A stretch of 64,000 nucleotides of DNA from Branchiostoma floridae (lineage: Eukaryota > Chordata > Leptocardii > Amphioxiformes > Branchiostomatidae), in the NCBI RefSeq assembly GCF_000003815.2, contig NC_049984.1, positions 21,693,038-21,757,037 of the forward strand. The letters are read 5' to 3'. The notes beneath the pieces are model-generated. The model searched no databases. It was not told where the DNA came from and was given only the letters and a program-made list of their open reading frames with translations. Within the stretch, counting starts at the first letter, position 1. Each line of letters opens with the position of its first letter. Made by a program: the position numbers and the translations under genes. Shown one piece after another: positions 30,345 through 41,898 of this stretch.

Positions 30345-30432
30345 CTGTGGACGTGTCCGTTGAGTAGGGAAAGTTGACATGGTGCTTCAAGTCGCCAGTG
30401 TCCCTTTCGTCTCGGGGCGACCTCGTCCCCAT
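30345..30432 (-). CDS. First coding exon of the EGF type II membrane protein gene
   Basis: ATG at 30432 opens MGTRSPRDERDTGDLKHHV and ends STDTST G|GTAGGT, 29 codons plus one base (phase 1). It joins in phase to exon 29364-29417. An alternative is that the frame continues upstream (30433-30585), since it stays open there. The deduced order is cytoplasmic tail, membrane helix, stalk, EGF modules, Cys-rich end. Such proteins are typically cell-surface adhesion or receptor molecules; the ligand is unknown. Confidence 0.55.
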
Positions 30433-30589
30433 CTTACTTTGCGGTAAAGGCGGTGAGAGGTTCGGTAGATTTGCCGGCTCGGCGTCTCTGCGCGTGTCTG
30501 AAGACGTTTTGCGCTCTCCTTGCCACCTGTTAGAAGCGTCGCAGTGACAACAAACGCTAGCGCCGCGCTGAGGGGGGCGAGGCACTGGG

Positions 30590-31960
30590 GGAGGAGGCCC
30601 GTCGGTCTGTCCGTCGCCGTGCCCCGCGAATGGAACGTGGGCAGGTTTATCTCGCCTGCTCCTGAATTTGTACTGAACAGGTCGGTAAGCAACACAGCTT
30701 TATCTAGGAGCTCAACATGCCTAAATATGGTAAAGAAAACAGCGTTGATTGGTCTGAAAGCACATCAGAAGGAAGGTCTGGCATGACGTGTTGCAAAATT
30801 AAATTTATTTTCACGAGCGACGTAAACAACTTTTTTATGTGAGAGAAAAGTCAATCGAATCTTGAGAGTACACACATAAAAGAAACGGTTTCAATAGACG
30901 CGTTGGTTCGTAATGTAACATGTTTTTTTTGTTGTTCAGATATTGGCGACATGGTGAATAGAAAACATTAAAACAGAAGAAACAATGTTTAACGATAGAC
31001 CTGAAACTGAAATATCACGTTGGGACACAGACTTATACAACTCAGCAAATGGATCGAAAAAACGAGACTACCTTGCTGCTGTGCTCGTATACTTCAGTTG
31101 CTCTGTCAGGCAATGCACGGTCAACAACTTCAAAATATGAATATGCCATGAAGTGAGATAAAGATTAGTCTATAGACGTCATAATGTTTTCTGTCTTGCA
31201 TTTTTTATAGCGAAGACGTGACAAACAAGTCACTGCTGAGACAAAGCGAACTTTTGGCGCGTGAGCTGAAGCTAAAACGTCTTGTTGGCAGAAATAGAAT
31301 AAGTAGGAAGACGCTTGGGATTGGTAGTCACTACCCTGAGACTCCCACCTGGCCGATTAAAGGACTTTGGCCAAGTTAGGAATAAAAGCCTAGTAGGAGT
31401 TAATTGTCCTAGGGGTGTTGGCCGGCCTTAGATCGCAAACTGCACTACTCTGGTGTGTTTTCTGTCCCATTTGGCCAATCAATTTTAGTGACCCGTGGAG
31501 CTTGGTAGAGGCTAAGGGTTTGCTTAAAAAGGAGAACGCCTGTGAATTCTTGTTGATCCAGGAGCGAGTGTTTGTCAGTGTCAACAACTTTGAAATATGT
31601 GTATGAATTGAGTTCAGATTAGTCTAACGGCGTCATCGTGTTTTGATGTGTTTAATTTTTGTCACAGTGCAGACCGTTATGTGAAACAAACCATTTTTAG
31701 TACTGATAGAAAATAAACCCATAGAACCAAACTGTTGCTGAAATTGATAATGATAAATTTCAAATGCTACATATAATGGTTTTCAAAGAAATTTCAGTAG
31801 TGATTTATATAGTTATGTAGCTTAGACATTCAGGTAGGTGGATGTGCAAAATAACAGTCACTCATAGAAGATCTATCCAGATGCTTTAACGGTACTTTTA
31901 CGTAGGAAAGAAGACACTTTAGATTATAGGCCGTCCAATGCTAACGCCTTGCGGATGGCT
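30590..31960. other. Upstream region of the EGF gene; no further gene seen
   Basis: AT-rich sequence with only short ORFs lacking motifs. It could contain the promoter and untranslated leader of the EGF gene. No clear TATA box could be assigned. Confidence 0.35.
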
Positions 31961-31974
31961 GAAGGTTTTATATG

Positions 31975-33595
31975 TAGTAGTAGTAAATGGTTTATTATTG
32001 GTAAAAACATCGGCTTTGCAGTAGAAACTGAATTGCGCCGACTCATACAGTAAAACAAGAACAACGTTATCGATATTACATGAAACTTCACAGGATTACA
32101 ATATTTACAAGTAACATCTACTGATTAACAATTACAATTAATATAAATATGATACTTTCGGACTATTACAATTACAATTCATGCTCAATTGGGTCTCAGT
32201 TCGAACTTGTCACGTTTACTGTCCAGAAAGAATTGCAGATCAGGTCTGTGTGTCATCACTAAGGAGTTTAGCCAGTGTAGGCTTGGCGCTCGTCGTGTAT
32301 CGCCTAGTGCCCCTAGGTTGGGGGTACAGACACGAGTTCCTGAGTTGTGTACCATGCATGTTGTTCTCCTCGAGTTGGAGGCAGCCAGGAACAGAAGCGT
32401 GGCGACTGTTGGATTTTCTTGGCAAAGTTCATGCAGAGGTCGTGTCTGCGATCAGAAAGTGATTGTAGAGTCAGTGATCGCAAGGCGTCAGGATATGAAA
32501 CATACTGCCGACCCAGCATAATCCTACAGGCACGTTTCTGAACGCGTTCAAGTTGGTTGATTTGCTTGTCGTTGAGGGCGGCGTTCCAAACTGGAGCTGC
32601 GTACTCAAGCAACGGTCGAACATACCCGCAGTAGATGGCCGGCAGTGAGGTCAGCTGTTGGAAGGCCGGCTCGTCGCAGTCTGCACAGTAGAAACAGCCG
32701 TCTGCTCCCCTTTGTCACCATACTGTCCACTTGTGCGTCCCACCCAAGGTCCGACTGAATCTGGAGACCAAGCAGTCTTGCTTGTGTCACCACAGTGAGC
32801 ACCTTACCTCCCAGTGTAAGGACTGGGGCTGGTGGGGGTCGACGCATGAAGCAAATCTGCATAACTAAACACTTTTTGGGGTTCAGCAGCATGTGGTTTC
32901 TGTCAGACCAGTTCTGCAAGCTGTCTAACTCATCCTGCATGGATGAAAGTGAGTCAGTCGGGCGGTTTTCTCCCAGGTTAAGGTCGTCGACGTACTTCCA
33001 GTACTCGCTGTTCGGTGTCCCAGCATCGTTGATCATGGCCAAGAAGATCAGAGGTCCCAGCAAAGTTCCCTGAGCCACCCCACAGGTGAGTGACTCCCAG
33101 TGTGACAGTGCATGCTGGTAACGGACCCGCTGTCTACGGCGCGGTACAAAACTACACACCCACGGGAGAAGAGAGGGTCGTGCACCCATTTGTACGAGTT
33201 TTGTGATGGCTGTGGCACACTCTATCGAATGCCTTGCTGAAATCAGTCAGTACAAGGCTATTGACAGATTGCTTCCTCTCTGCACCCTTGTAGAAGAAGT
33301 CCAGGATCTCTATCAGACAGTGGGTAGTGGAGATGCCTCTGAGGTTCCCGAACTGCCTTGTGTCTACCGCCGGTAAGATGTCGCGGAGAAGCCACGAGAG
33401 AACAAAACCCTCCACTACTTTAGCGAACTGTGATGTTAGTGACACTGGTCTGATTTTGTCCAAGTCTGCCGGTTGTTCCTTCGGGACGGGAATGACGATC
33501 GCATCACGCCACTCATGTGGTACTCTGCCCTGTCGTAGGGATGCGTTGTTATGAGATGTTAGTACAGTGGCCGGGTTAACGGCTACAAGGTGCGG
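31975..33595 (-). mobile_element. CR1-like LINE, 5'-truncated and frameshifted
   Basis: Minus-strand frames in order: EWRDAIVIPVPKEQPADLDK, IRPVSLTSQFAKVVEGFVLS, LVLTDFSKAFDRV (catalytic Asp), then after a shift near 33215, GVAQGTLLGPLIFLAMIND, YWKYVDDLNLGE (YVDD), and LLNPKKCLVMQI. After a second shift near 32650, LLEYAAPVWNAALND and the C-terminal end follow. This is a non-LTR RT of the CR1/jockey group, broken by two frameshifts. The 5' end stops abruptly at an AT repeat near 33598. The 3' part to about 31975 is untranslated. Confidence 0.85.
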
Positions 33596-33599
33596 CTAG

Positions 33600-34780
33600 C
33601 AATATATATATATAATTTATGTCAGTATACCGACAATATAACAATAACGATGATACAAATTCAATTTTGTCCTTACAAAAATTTGAAGCTCTCTGAAAGT
33701 AAACAATTGACATACAAATACAGCATTCCCGTTGTCTCATTTGAAGTCTTTTAAAACTCCTGTGGCGTGACTATGTCAAAAAATGGACACAAATCACCTT
33801 CATATCGTTAGATGCGGAAACATGCAGGTCGCGCGTACCGACAATTGATGGTGGGGAGTTGCATTTTGCACGCATAATAAATTTGTACCGGACAACTAAA
33901 TATGCCATACTTCTCTAAACCCTGATGTTAGTTGTTGGATGCCTCTGTAGGGTTTTGTTGTGACTTTTATTCGGGGAATGGTTATATTAAAAAAGTTGCA
34001 TGCCATTGAAACACTTTTAATAGGTCTAATTTCAATGTGCTCTGTTATGTTTGTAACCGTTCACAAGCTGCTCTTCTCATTGCTTTTTTTGTGATATTTT
34101 AATCATATCATATCTCCGTAATCATGGACTGATTTTTTTGATTTTATTTATTTGCACATAAATAAGGGCATGCATACAGTAAAGATAACTGATAGTTAAA
34201 AACCGTGCGGGAGAGAGGTAGAAGCCCAAAAGGCTTATGGGAGACCTCCTCCTAACAAACTATTGAGCACAAGTTCAAATTAGATAATTGAACTTGTACT
34301 GCTTTGGTGATGAAAAATAAAACGCTTAAAAAACCTCTCCTAGGTTAAAAAAGGCAACTTAAAACGACAATTGTATCATGCATGTAGTACCACGCTATTG
34401 CCATATATATATGCACTCATGTTTTGTGGTGGAAAGAAAAGATGAGAAGACCCACGAACTGGCCTTAGTTCGCAAGTCTTTTATTTTTAAGTCCGTACAT
34501 ATGCTCGCTTAGGTGTGAATTTGTCATTTTACTGAGCCTTGGAAGATCAACCCCATGCTAAAGGGCATCTCAATATTAAATGGCAATGCTGCTGCTGGCG
34601 GTGCCTTGCCTCACAATAAAAAAAGAGTTCTTCTTCTTCTTCTTTCATACTGCCAAGCCTCTAGTTCAAGAGAGTAACGGCAGATTGCGCATGAGTTAGT
34701 TACAACACAAGTGCCCGGTACAAATAGACAAGGAAAATAATTCTTGGTTCATACCATGTTCATTACGTGTTTCACATTTT
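33600..34780. other. AT-rich spacer with LINE-tail-like piece
   Basis: No gene is recognised. TTTATTTATTTGCACATAAA near 34143 with AGCCCAAAAGGCTTATGGG resembles the 3' end of a CR1-like element in minus orientation. Confidence 0.35.
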
Positions 34781-34789
34781 TTTAAAGAG

Positions 34790-36280
34790 CGGTACTTGGA
34801 AACCCCCAGGTTAGCCTCCCAATGGTTCTTACGTCATCATGCCTGCACCAAATACCCTTCCCGAGGCCTGACGGAATGTACACAAGCGCCGCCAGAAAAT
34901 AGTGCGAGCGTAAAGGAAACTCTAACGAATATGTATCTCGTCATATTTGACTACGATGTTTATTCAAGACTGTTTGATTCTAGTGTGTGTAAATTTTGAC
35001 GGTGTTACTTTTACGCAAGTCTTTCATTTGACGGTTAGCGATGTTCCAGATGTTTACGCGCATTGATACAAAAGAGGTGCTTCTGTTCTGTGTGGAATTT
35101 AGTCAGTGCAGGGCCATTGTGAGGTGAGGTTGGAAATGTTGGATCAGACCTTGTTATCGTATTTTACCCTTATTTTTTGCTTTGAAAAGCTTTGCAGGTT
35201 ACTTGTAGTTGTTTCGGTGGTTCATAAGGACATTTTAGGTTTGAAATTGCATACAAACATTGCTAGTGAGGAAAAAATCGATCTTTCATATGCGGGCCAT
35301 GGCGGCCTTAACCTAACGTGGGGGGAATTTTCTGGCATTGAAACTGAATGGAAAATAATGATTTTGCCGGAGTTCTCTGCATTGTCGGCGTATTGAAATT
35401 ATTGTTACTTTTTGTGTGGTGCCTGGACAACACTTCTGTGATTTCCTTGAGTGTGAAGTTGGTTCTTGTTACCGAGTTCTGTTGTCAGAGAACAAAGGAC
35501 CGGGATGGCGTGGTCGGGTCACACGGGTTCTTTGTGTTCACTGGATTACTAGTATGTAAACCGTCTTCTCAGTGCAAGGCCAACTGTTGAGTATATGGAA
35601 GGATACTAGTAGCTGAGGCGGTATTTTGCTTGGGTTGAAATGAAATGTGACTTACAGCTTTGTACGTAGCTTTGCTGTACGTTCTGCCCTTTGTCATTCT
35701 TAATAGTTGTTTGCTCTGAGCTGTGGTATGCCAAGGAGCTTCCATCTTGATGAAAGTTTCTTGGAGTAACCATGTATCCTGCTCAAGTCACAGCTGTTAA
35801 CATCTTGAGATGTTTCAAACCTTTTCGTCTATTCTTGTTATACTATCTCATCCCTACATGTTGTGCAGTTTGTTTCTTTCCAACAGGTCCCTAGAGGTTT
35901 AGTACAGCATGGCACATGGGTCTGGTGCAGACTGGTGGTGTCTGAAGTGTGGAAATCATCAGTGTCTACAGCAGGATGCTGAGACAACACTACCTGCCCC
36001 TTGATGAGAAAAGTAGCTGTGTCTTCCATACACCCAGATATAAACATAGGTGACAGAGCAAAACTATTGGCAATGGCCGAACATCCAGTTTACTTGGGGT
36101 GGGTTAGTCAGGTCTCAAAATATTACAGCTGTCCAGCCTCTTGGAAACCCAGACTTCGGGGACTGTGCCTCTGGTACAGTGGGGGCTTGTTCAGCAAAGT
36201 TAGATGAGTTTGCTGGATGTCAAGGCCACAATGTTTCGTTCCTTTTGCTCTTGTTCCTGATGGTACTTCAGCCCGGCATA
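34790..36280 (+). repeat. Dispersed 1.5-kb unit, copy B
   Basis: This is the homologue of 3047-4520 in opposite orientation, about 31 kb apart. Similarity is by blocks, interrupted by indels, and stops near GTACTTCAGCCC at 36280, which matches the 3047 end of copy A. Confidence 0.7.
35041..35123 (+). CDS. Putative first coding exon in copy B
   Basis: ATG at 35041 reads MFQMFTRIDTKEVLLFC and ends at TGTGAG|GTGAGG. It corresponds to the copy A exon with frame kept. No downstream exon can be assigned, and the product is unknown. Confidence 0.35.
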
Positions 36281-36516
36281 GAGGCAATGCTGTTAAACTC
36301 CTGCTAATGTGTCTGTTCTGCGCTTGTTTTCTTCCTCGTACGCCTCGCTGGCAGCACCCACATTCTTTTGCAGTGTGGTCTGATCAGGGTCTGGGATATC
36401 AAGCAGACCAAATATGGGTTAGACAGTAGTAACACCATACCTGTTCTAACAATACATCAGGAGTGATGATATCTGCCTTGAATGTTCCAGAAGCCTATTT
36501 CCAGAGAACACTTCAT

Positions 36517-37330
36517 TTATGTATTCACAGAATTTAAAACAAGAGGTACATAAAACTGGAGCATACACAATTTTGGCATATACCAAACAATCCTGTCTCT
36601 GGGGGAGATCGAATCTGACAATTTTGCTTCACAGAAGGCATCCGCAACTTCCCAAATCTGTCTAAAGCATTGGAAATGGATATTTCGGGATGCTGTTACT
36701 GCGTCATTGCAAAAGTCGACATCAATTTGTTTGCAATGGTTTTCCTGTATGCGCTGTTCCCTAGGAGTTTTATGGTATACGATGAATTCCATGGTCTCAG
36801 CTACTTGCTTTATCGCCTTGGTGACGAGCGTCACTGACGACATCGCCACATGGTTTAAAGCAAGCAAGGTATTCTAGTACCTGATAAATGTGGGTCACTT
36901 CCAACCCCTTCTTCAAATACTATTTCAGCAAGGGTGTGGCCAACAGGGTCTTTTTGCCAAACATGCTACCAATGAGTGAGCATCTGGGTTTAGACACGAT
37001 GTTGTGCCTTCCGGCATAGGGTTTTATATAGCCTCCAATATCGGTGATAGAGATGTCGCAGTTCTTGAAGGTTGGACACTTTTCGGCAGACATTTCTTTA
37101 AGATGGTAACCAATGGCAATGTCACTCTCAACGGCACCAATCGATTCATTGGAACGGACAACCTGGAGGATTTCTATTTTGTACATATGGTAACTTTGCC
37201 CGGTGGGTGTCTTGCACCAAGCCAAAACTTCAGACACTTACTTTGTTTATTTGCATGTATCGCCAATTGCACTCCCACATTTCAACCATGTCAAACTCCT
37301 CATGCCTTAGATAGCCTTAGATGAATGTTG
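36517..37330 (-). pseudogene. Decayed family-B DNA polymerase fragment (viral/Polinton-like type)
   Basis: Minus-strand frames line up with the palm/thumb part of protein-primed-type family-B polymerases found in mobile elements and viruses. In order: EFDMVEMWECNW near 37290, CPTFKNCDISITDIGGYIKP, SKPRCSLIGSMFGKKTLLAT, then an in-frame TAG where Trp is expected, EVTHIYQVLEY, SDARHQGDK. After a shift near 36860, QVAETMEFIVYHKTPREQRI and MPKLCMLQFYVPLVL follow. The stop and frameshift show it is dead. The N-terminal exonuclease and the YxDTDS region are not found. Assignment rests on motif order read by eye. Confidence 0.55.
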
Positions 37331-37589
37331 CAAGCAATTAACCTGCAAATACCTTTTTTTTTCATTTGTATTCCAATGCTGATATGGTTTATCTTTACAG
37401 CTCTGATCGGGTATAGGTCATGTTGTCATATGGGGAAAATGATAATGCATACAAAGATCAAAATGGTCTTTATTTGACCCTCATATCCTGTGAGGAATGA
37501 TGAGACAGAGTGACATAGTTCATAACTCTATTTTGAATATAAAAATTTATTCTTTCAATGCTTTCCTGTGTGTATGCGTGCACTGTGCC

Positions 37590-38290
37590 TCCTTCCGACG
37601 TAAATCACCTCGACATCCGACTCCGTGCCGGGGTGGGCCTGCTCGTCCTCCGGCGCCATGTCATGGTGGGGCTGTTCGTCATCTGACCCTGTGTCGGGGT
37701 GGGCCTGTGGTACGGTGGCGGGGTACCTCGCACCTCTGGTGGAGGTGGAGGGTGTGGCGGGGTCTCAGGCGCCTCTGGCGCCCCTTTTGACGATAAAAGG
37801 AGAAAATAATATACTTAACTTAAAAGCTGTTGCAAATTTTAACAATGCACACAGAAGCGATGTAAAAGGTAGAACTAATTGATACAAGATGCAAAAAAAA
37901 AATAACAGAATAAAGATGAAAGCTCATGGAACAGGGTGTCCAGGGCGCACCTCGCCCTAAACCGCACCCACTCCTCAGGGGGTGTTTCTACCACATGCTG
38001 CATAACGTACAAACGACGTCTGGTGTTTTCCCTATATGAAGGTACATGATTATAAGTTGAGGTGTTTTTAACAACGGTTGGAAAATGTACAGAGCTAATC
38101 TCAGCATGATGTTTAGGGGTACATCTTTAAAACGGTATCAAATGAATCGTATTTACGACAAAATATTTTTAAAAAAGTGAAAACTCACCATTCTGGCCTA
38201 TAAAAATGTGGACGATGTCCCCCCATGCCCTCTCCCGGTATAGCCGAGGAATTCTCTGGTCATGATGGATCTGCATAAGCGGTGCCCTGT
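37590..38290 (-). other. Possible minus-strand exons, family unknown
   Basis: Three stretches read like exons: 38170-38268 (APLMQIHHDQRIPRLYRERA, ending at a GTGAGT donor), 37925-38035 (after ATATAG, NTRRRLYVMQHVVETPPEEW), and 37590-37760 (acidic, TGSDDEQPHHDMAPEDEQAH). Splice phases do not all agree, so the chain is unproven. Composition resembles the multi-exon gene at 40-41.3 kb on the same strand, of which these may be relatives. Confidence 0.3.
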
Positions 38291-38467
38291 CCGATTGCTT
38301 TTTTAACTGTATTTGTATCAACTGTATTCCTATTGAACAACAAATAAGACGAACATTTATTAAACTGAGCGAACGGGTCGTCATCGAAAAAAAATTGAAT
38401 TAGTTTTGGCAAAACAGTTTCGACAGTCGTACACGATAATGCAGCGTAACAAAAATAACAGCGGTAA

Positions 38468-39081
38468 CTAAACATAGAATCCGTGAAACACATGGCAAAA
38501 CAGCTTGGACTTAGCATGAGAATGATCTTGATGCTTGCATTTGTAGTTGGAAATGATACTTAAAGAGTAAGTATGCATTGAGGATAGCCAAGCTGAATAT
38601 ATGAAAGAACGCTTTCTTCCACCATTTGAGGGTGCATCAGGGAAGCTGAGATACAAGACCATCTGATCCGACGAATCAACCGCTCCCATGTACCTGTTGT
38701 TGTGTACACACTCCGGTTTAATAATCCCCACCCTGTCACGCTTGGCAGTGCCAACGATCTTTGCACTTTGGGTAGTTGACAGCATTTTCACGTCACGTTT
38801 GTCTTTGTACTTCAGGGCAAGGATAGGTCCGTAAGCCATGCGAAACCTCTCTTTCAGGTGTGGATAGCTTGGCATCCTTGAACTCTTGAGGGAAGACCCT
38901 TGCGGTTTCGCACTGTTCCGCAGGCATTGGCGCCTGCATCGATCAGATCTAGGAACAACTGTGGGGAAGAGTAGTAGTTGTCAGTAGTTGTTAGCATGTA
39001 GATGTTACTGACCTGCTCATATTCAAGTTGGACAGTCGATGTAGTGTTGGCGGTTGTGGCCGTTTCTGTCTTCCCAGCCAA
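38468..39081 (-). pseudogene. piggyBac transposase remnant
   Basis: Minus-strand frames read LTTTDNYYSSPQLFLDLI and ACGTVRNRKGLPS (the DNYYTS and GTxRxNRKG regions of piggyBac transposases). After one or two frame shifts near 38870, ALKYKDKRDVKMLST and YMGAVDSSDQMVLYLSF follow, the latter containing the conserved VDxxDQ region of the DDE/D catalytic core. About the last two-thirds of the catalytic domain is represented. The frameshifts make it inactive. Confidence 0.75.
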
Positions 39082-39309
39082 CTTGTTGATGGCAGCGTCT
39101 TAAATAGCCGCCCTACTCATCTTGGTCATCGTGGAGGGAAACAGGGCCGCCTGAAGTGTGCGGAATTGTTCTGTAATCCTCCTGGCACGGATTTTCTCGC
39201 GTGCAGTAGTTTCCTTTACGCTTTGCTGGATCCATGTTAATTTGAAGATGAGTAGGCGATCACCAGATTTTGTCTTAGGCCAATCGTTAAGCATCCTTTT
39301 TCACACCTG

Positions 39310-39515
39310 CTAATATCCACTAGCTAAATCCAGGGTCGAAAATAGACAGTGCGTCTAAAGATTCCTCAATATGCGGTAACGGGAATACATCCTTACGTGT
39401 TCTGGCATTCAGCTTACGATAGTCTACACAAAATCTTTACCCTCCATCTTTCTTACGGAACAGTACGACAGGTGATGCCCAGGGCCCATACAGTATTTGA
39501 CACATGAAATGGGCG
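39310..39515 (-). pseudogene. Ty3/gypsy reverse transcriptase fragment
   Basis: The minus strand reads GPWASPVVLFRKKDGG, a stop, then RFCVDYRKLNARTRKDVFPL and PHIEESLDAL, the fingers region of a gypsy RT. It lacks the YxDD motif and is a short relic with a stop codon. Confidence 0.7.
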
Positions 39516-39540
39516 ATGAAGTTCATCATGTATGCAAATT

Positions 39541-39781
39541 CTCACAAAATTTCTTCACCTGAATCGTGTATCAGGTCTACCCGACCCACACACCATGTGT
39601 CCTCATAGGCTCCAGCTACAAAGTTATTAACAACAAAGGGATTATCAAATCTCGTCTTTTTTGCTGGTGACTCTGTGGGTTCTTTATCATTACTGTGCTG
39701 CTCTCCACTCTCACTTCTGTCCTTCTCATCACTGACAGATGACGATGTCATTACAATACTCTGTTCCCACCTTGAAGACAT
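39541..39781 (-). pseudogene. Fragment with W-C-V-G-x-V motif
   Basis: The minus-strand frame has an acidic/Ser-rich start and then NNFVAGAYEDTWCVGRVDLI and HDSGEEIL before a stop. The end resembles the WYVGVVEDV domain fragment at 260-470 and is probably another decayed copy of the same type of gene. Confidence 0.3.
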
Positions 39782-39988
39782 CCCTTATGAACTTGCCAAC
39801 ATCTTTGGGCTTTATTGCAAAGTCATTCAGGTATATGACCATGTCACGAAGGTGAACAGATCCGCCGCCATCCTTTGCATACAGGCCCTTTTGCAGTCTA
39901 CAAAAATATGCAATTTAGAATAGTATTATAATGAAGTTGTCAGACTGACATATGAAGAAAATCAAGATGCTGTATATAATGCTGAATA

Positions 39989-40430
39989 TCAGTTCAGATC
40001 CGCTCTCAATGCCCCCACTTGGCCTTCACTGCCCCCCACCTGGTCATCGCCATCGACTTCTTCGGTGTCTTGGGGACCACTCTGGTCCTGACTTCCAAGC
40101 CCACTCTCCGAGTCTTCGTCGCCCTCATATTGGCTTTCTTGGAGGCTTTCTTGGGGGCTGTCATCGTCGCTCACTTCACTGGCGCTCATTTCACTGCTGC
40201 TCATTTCACGGGCGCTCGTTAGAAAAGCGACGGTAGAATCAATTGCAGTTCTGAGCTGCGGATCAGTCATCTCTTCCCCATCGGAGAAGTCTACGGTTTC
40301 TACTCCCATGCCTGACAGTGTGTTACAAAGTGTCTCCCTGTTAAGCTGGGAGCAGGAAGGCAGGTTGAATGTTGGTGGCGGTGCAGGTGCAGTCTGATAT
40401 CCAGTTATTAAAAGATTCTGATACCCCTAA
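39989..40430 (-). CDS. Acidic C-terminal exon, probably of the 40-41.3 kb gene
   Basis: After TTTTTTAG a frame reads GYQNLLITGYQTAPAPPPTF, then an acidic Ser/Asp/Glu-rich stretch (SSSEMSASEVSDDDSPQESL) to a stop at 39989. It follows exon 40427-40619 almost directly, so the TAG that ends that exon may instead be an acceptor. The product is unknown; the acidic character suggests a nuclear or regulatory protein. Confidence 0.4.
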
Positions 40431-40619
40431 AAAATGTCATAATCAATAAGTGGGGCCTGGCCTATCGCCCGCGGCGCAGCTTCCCTGAACAACTCCTCTC
40501 TTGTATACTCGCCATTTTCGGATAACTCTCGTTCTGTATTTATGAGTATGGTCAACAATGTGTCTGTAAACTGCCTTAGGCGTGCGGACACATTGTCCTG
40601 ATGGTCGCTTGCGTCTTGG
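40427..40619 (-). CDS. Exon 4 of unknown multi-exon gene
   Basis: After CCTACAG the preferred frame reads QDASDHQDNVSARLRQFTDT and ends LIDYDIF followed by TAG. A second frame is also open (PRRKRPSGQCVRTPKAVYRH). The phase of the preferred frame matches a CG|GTACCA donor at the end of exon 3. Confidence 0.4.
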
Positions 40620-40860
40620 CTGTAGGAAAAAGAGAACAACAACACTTATTTTTATAGGGGATTTGTATATCAGAATACAGCAGGGAATAAATTCAGATAC
40701 AGGAAAGTGGATAAATTTCAAAAAAGTACCTCAAAATTTAAAACAACAAAATGTAGTACTAGAGCAGTTAACAGTTTGAAGAAAAAAGAAGATTATATAT
40801 ATTTTGTATATGAAAATAAATTTCAAAAAAGTACATAGGAAAGCCATGTTACCGTGGTAC

Positions 40861-40945
40861 CGTTCATCAGCCCATGCCGACACGTACGGATCTACGTAGT
40901 GCCGTAGAGGCTCTAGCCTCATGGCCACTGCACGTGACGTCTCGA
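40861..40945 (-). CDS. Exon 3 of unknown multi-exon gene
   Basis: After CTGTAG the frame reads VETSRAVAMRLEPLRHYVDP and YVSAWADER. The donor is CG|GTACCA or the later CACG|GTAACA. Its entry phase does not agree with exon 2 by one base, so a border is wrong or the gene is damaged. Confidence 0.4.
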
Positions 40946-41053
40946 CTACAGAAAAACGACAAAAAGAGTAAATTCACGATATGTCGCTTGAGGATAAGTA
41001 TACAAGTATACACACATACAAAAATATAACAACAACAAAAAATTTAACGATAC

Positions 41054-41168
41054 CTACATCTTTCCCATAGGGACCTTAGGTACTGGACCCACATCTTCCG
41101 CCTGTACAGAATGTTCTCGCCAGGGTTGAGGGCCTCGCGCAGAAAACTCTGCGACGGGTGTTCCAGTT
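41054..41168 (-). CDS. Exon 2 of unknown multi-exon gene
   Basis: After CTATATAG it reads LEHPSQSFLREALNPGENIL and YRRKMWVQYLRSLWERC, to the donor TGTAG|GTATCG. Entry phase matches exon 1. It is basic and aromatic with a likely helical end. No family is recognised. Confidence 0.5.
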
Positions 41169-41265
41169 CTATATAGAATTTACAAAACAACAGATTCTCA
41201 GATATGTAGTAAAAAACAACACAGAGTAATTCTAAGAGTAATACTGTGCTATAAAAACGACTTAC

Positions 41266-41290
41266 GCATGTCCAGCTGGGCCTGAGCCAT
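41266..41290 (-). CDS. Exon 1 (ATG) of unknown multi-exon gene
   Basis: ATG at 41290 gives MAQAQLDM and then the strong donor C|GTAAGT. Joining to exon 2 in phase supports the start. Upstream, near 41480, the minus strand has GATAAATAGAAGG, a possible weak TATA-like signal. Confidence 0.45.
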
Positions 41291-41898
41291 GTTTTCCGTG
41301 GTGATGGTGTAGCGCGAGATAGAGAGATTCACAGAAATGCTGTTTCTGCTGCAGCGAGCCTGATTTCTGACGCTCTGTAAGTCCTAGTAAAACTTAAAGA
41401 CGAGGAGGAAGACCCGATTCTTTTGTTTGAGAGACGGTCAAAAGGTCGCGGTGCATCCACGGACAATGCCTTTTGTCCTTCTATTTATCGCTGCCGGACC
41501 ATTTGAATGGACAGTCCGGACCGCTATTGTCACGGCCCGGGTTATGAATATTCGAATGGACGTGTTTTTCTGTAAGTGGAAACCTCAAATGTTTTAGAAA
41601 AAAGAAAATAGGTATAAGATGCACAGATGCACAATGAATATATATATATATATATATATCACCCGTTTTGCAACAGCTCTTATCTCCTTGATAAACAATA
41701 CCAAATCACTTACTTTTACTGAGGAGAAATCCTGCTCTCCCATACTTGATGCCGACAAATGGGACATGTCGTCTAATCCTGTAATGGATGACACGTGTTA
41801 AGGACCAAATATTCGGTCAGCCTGATTGGAAATTGTTGAATCGAAAGCAAAGATATGTACTAGGGGGAAAACAGTATGAAATGTCTGGTTTCTATGTA

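Noticed and set aside
32181-32541. Plus-strand ORFs over the LINE C-terminus
   Set aside because: They are antisense to a recognisable RT C-terminal frame (LLEYAAPVWNAALND).
37004-37324. Plus-strand ORF of 106 codons
   Set aside because: The minus strand of the same stretch carries a polymerase-like motif series, so this is its shadow.
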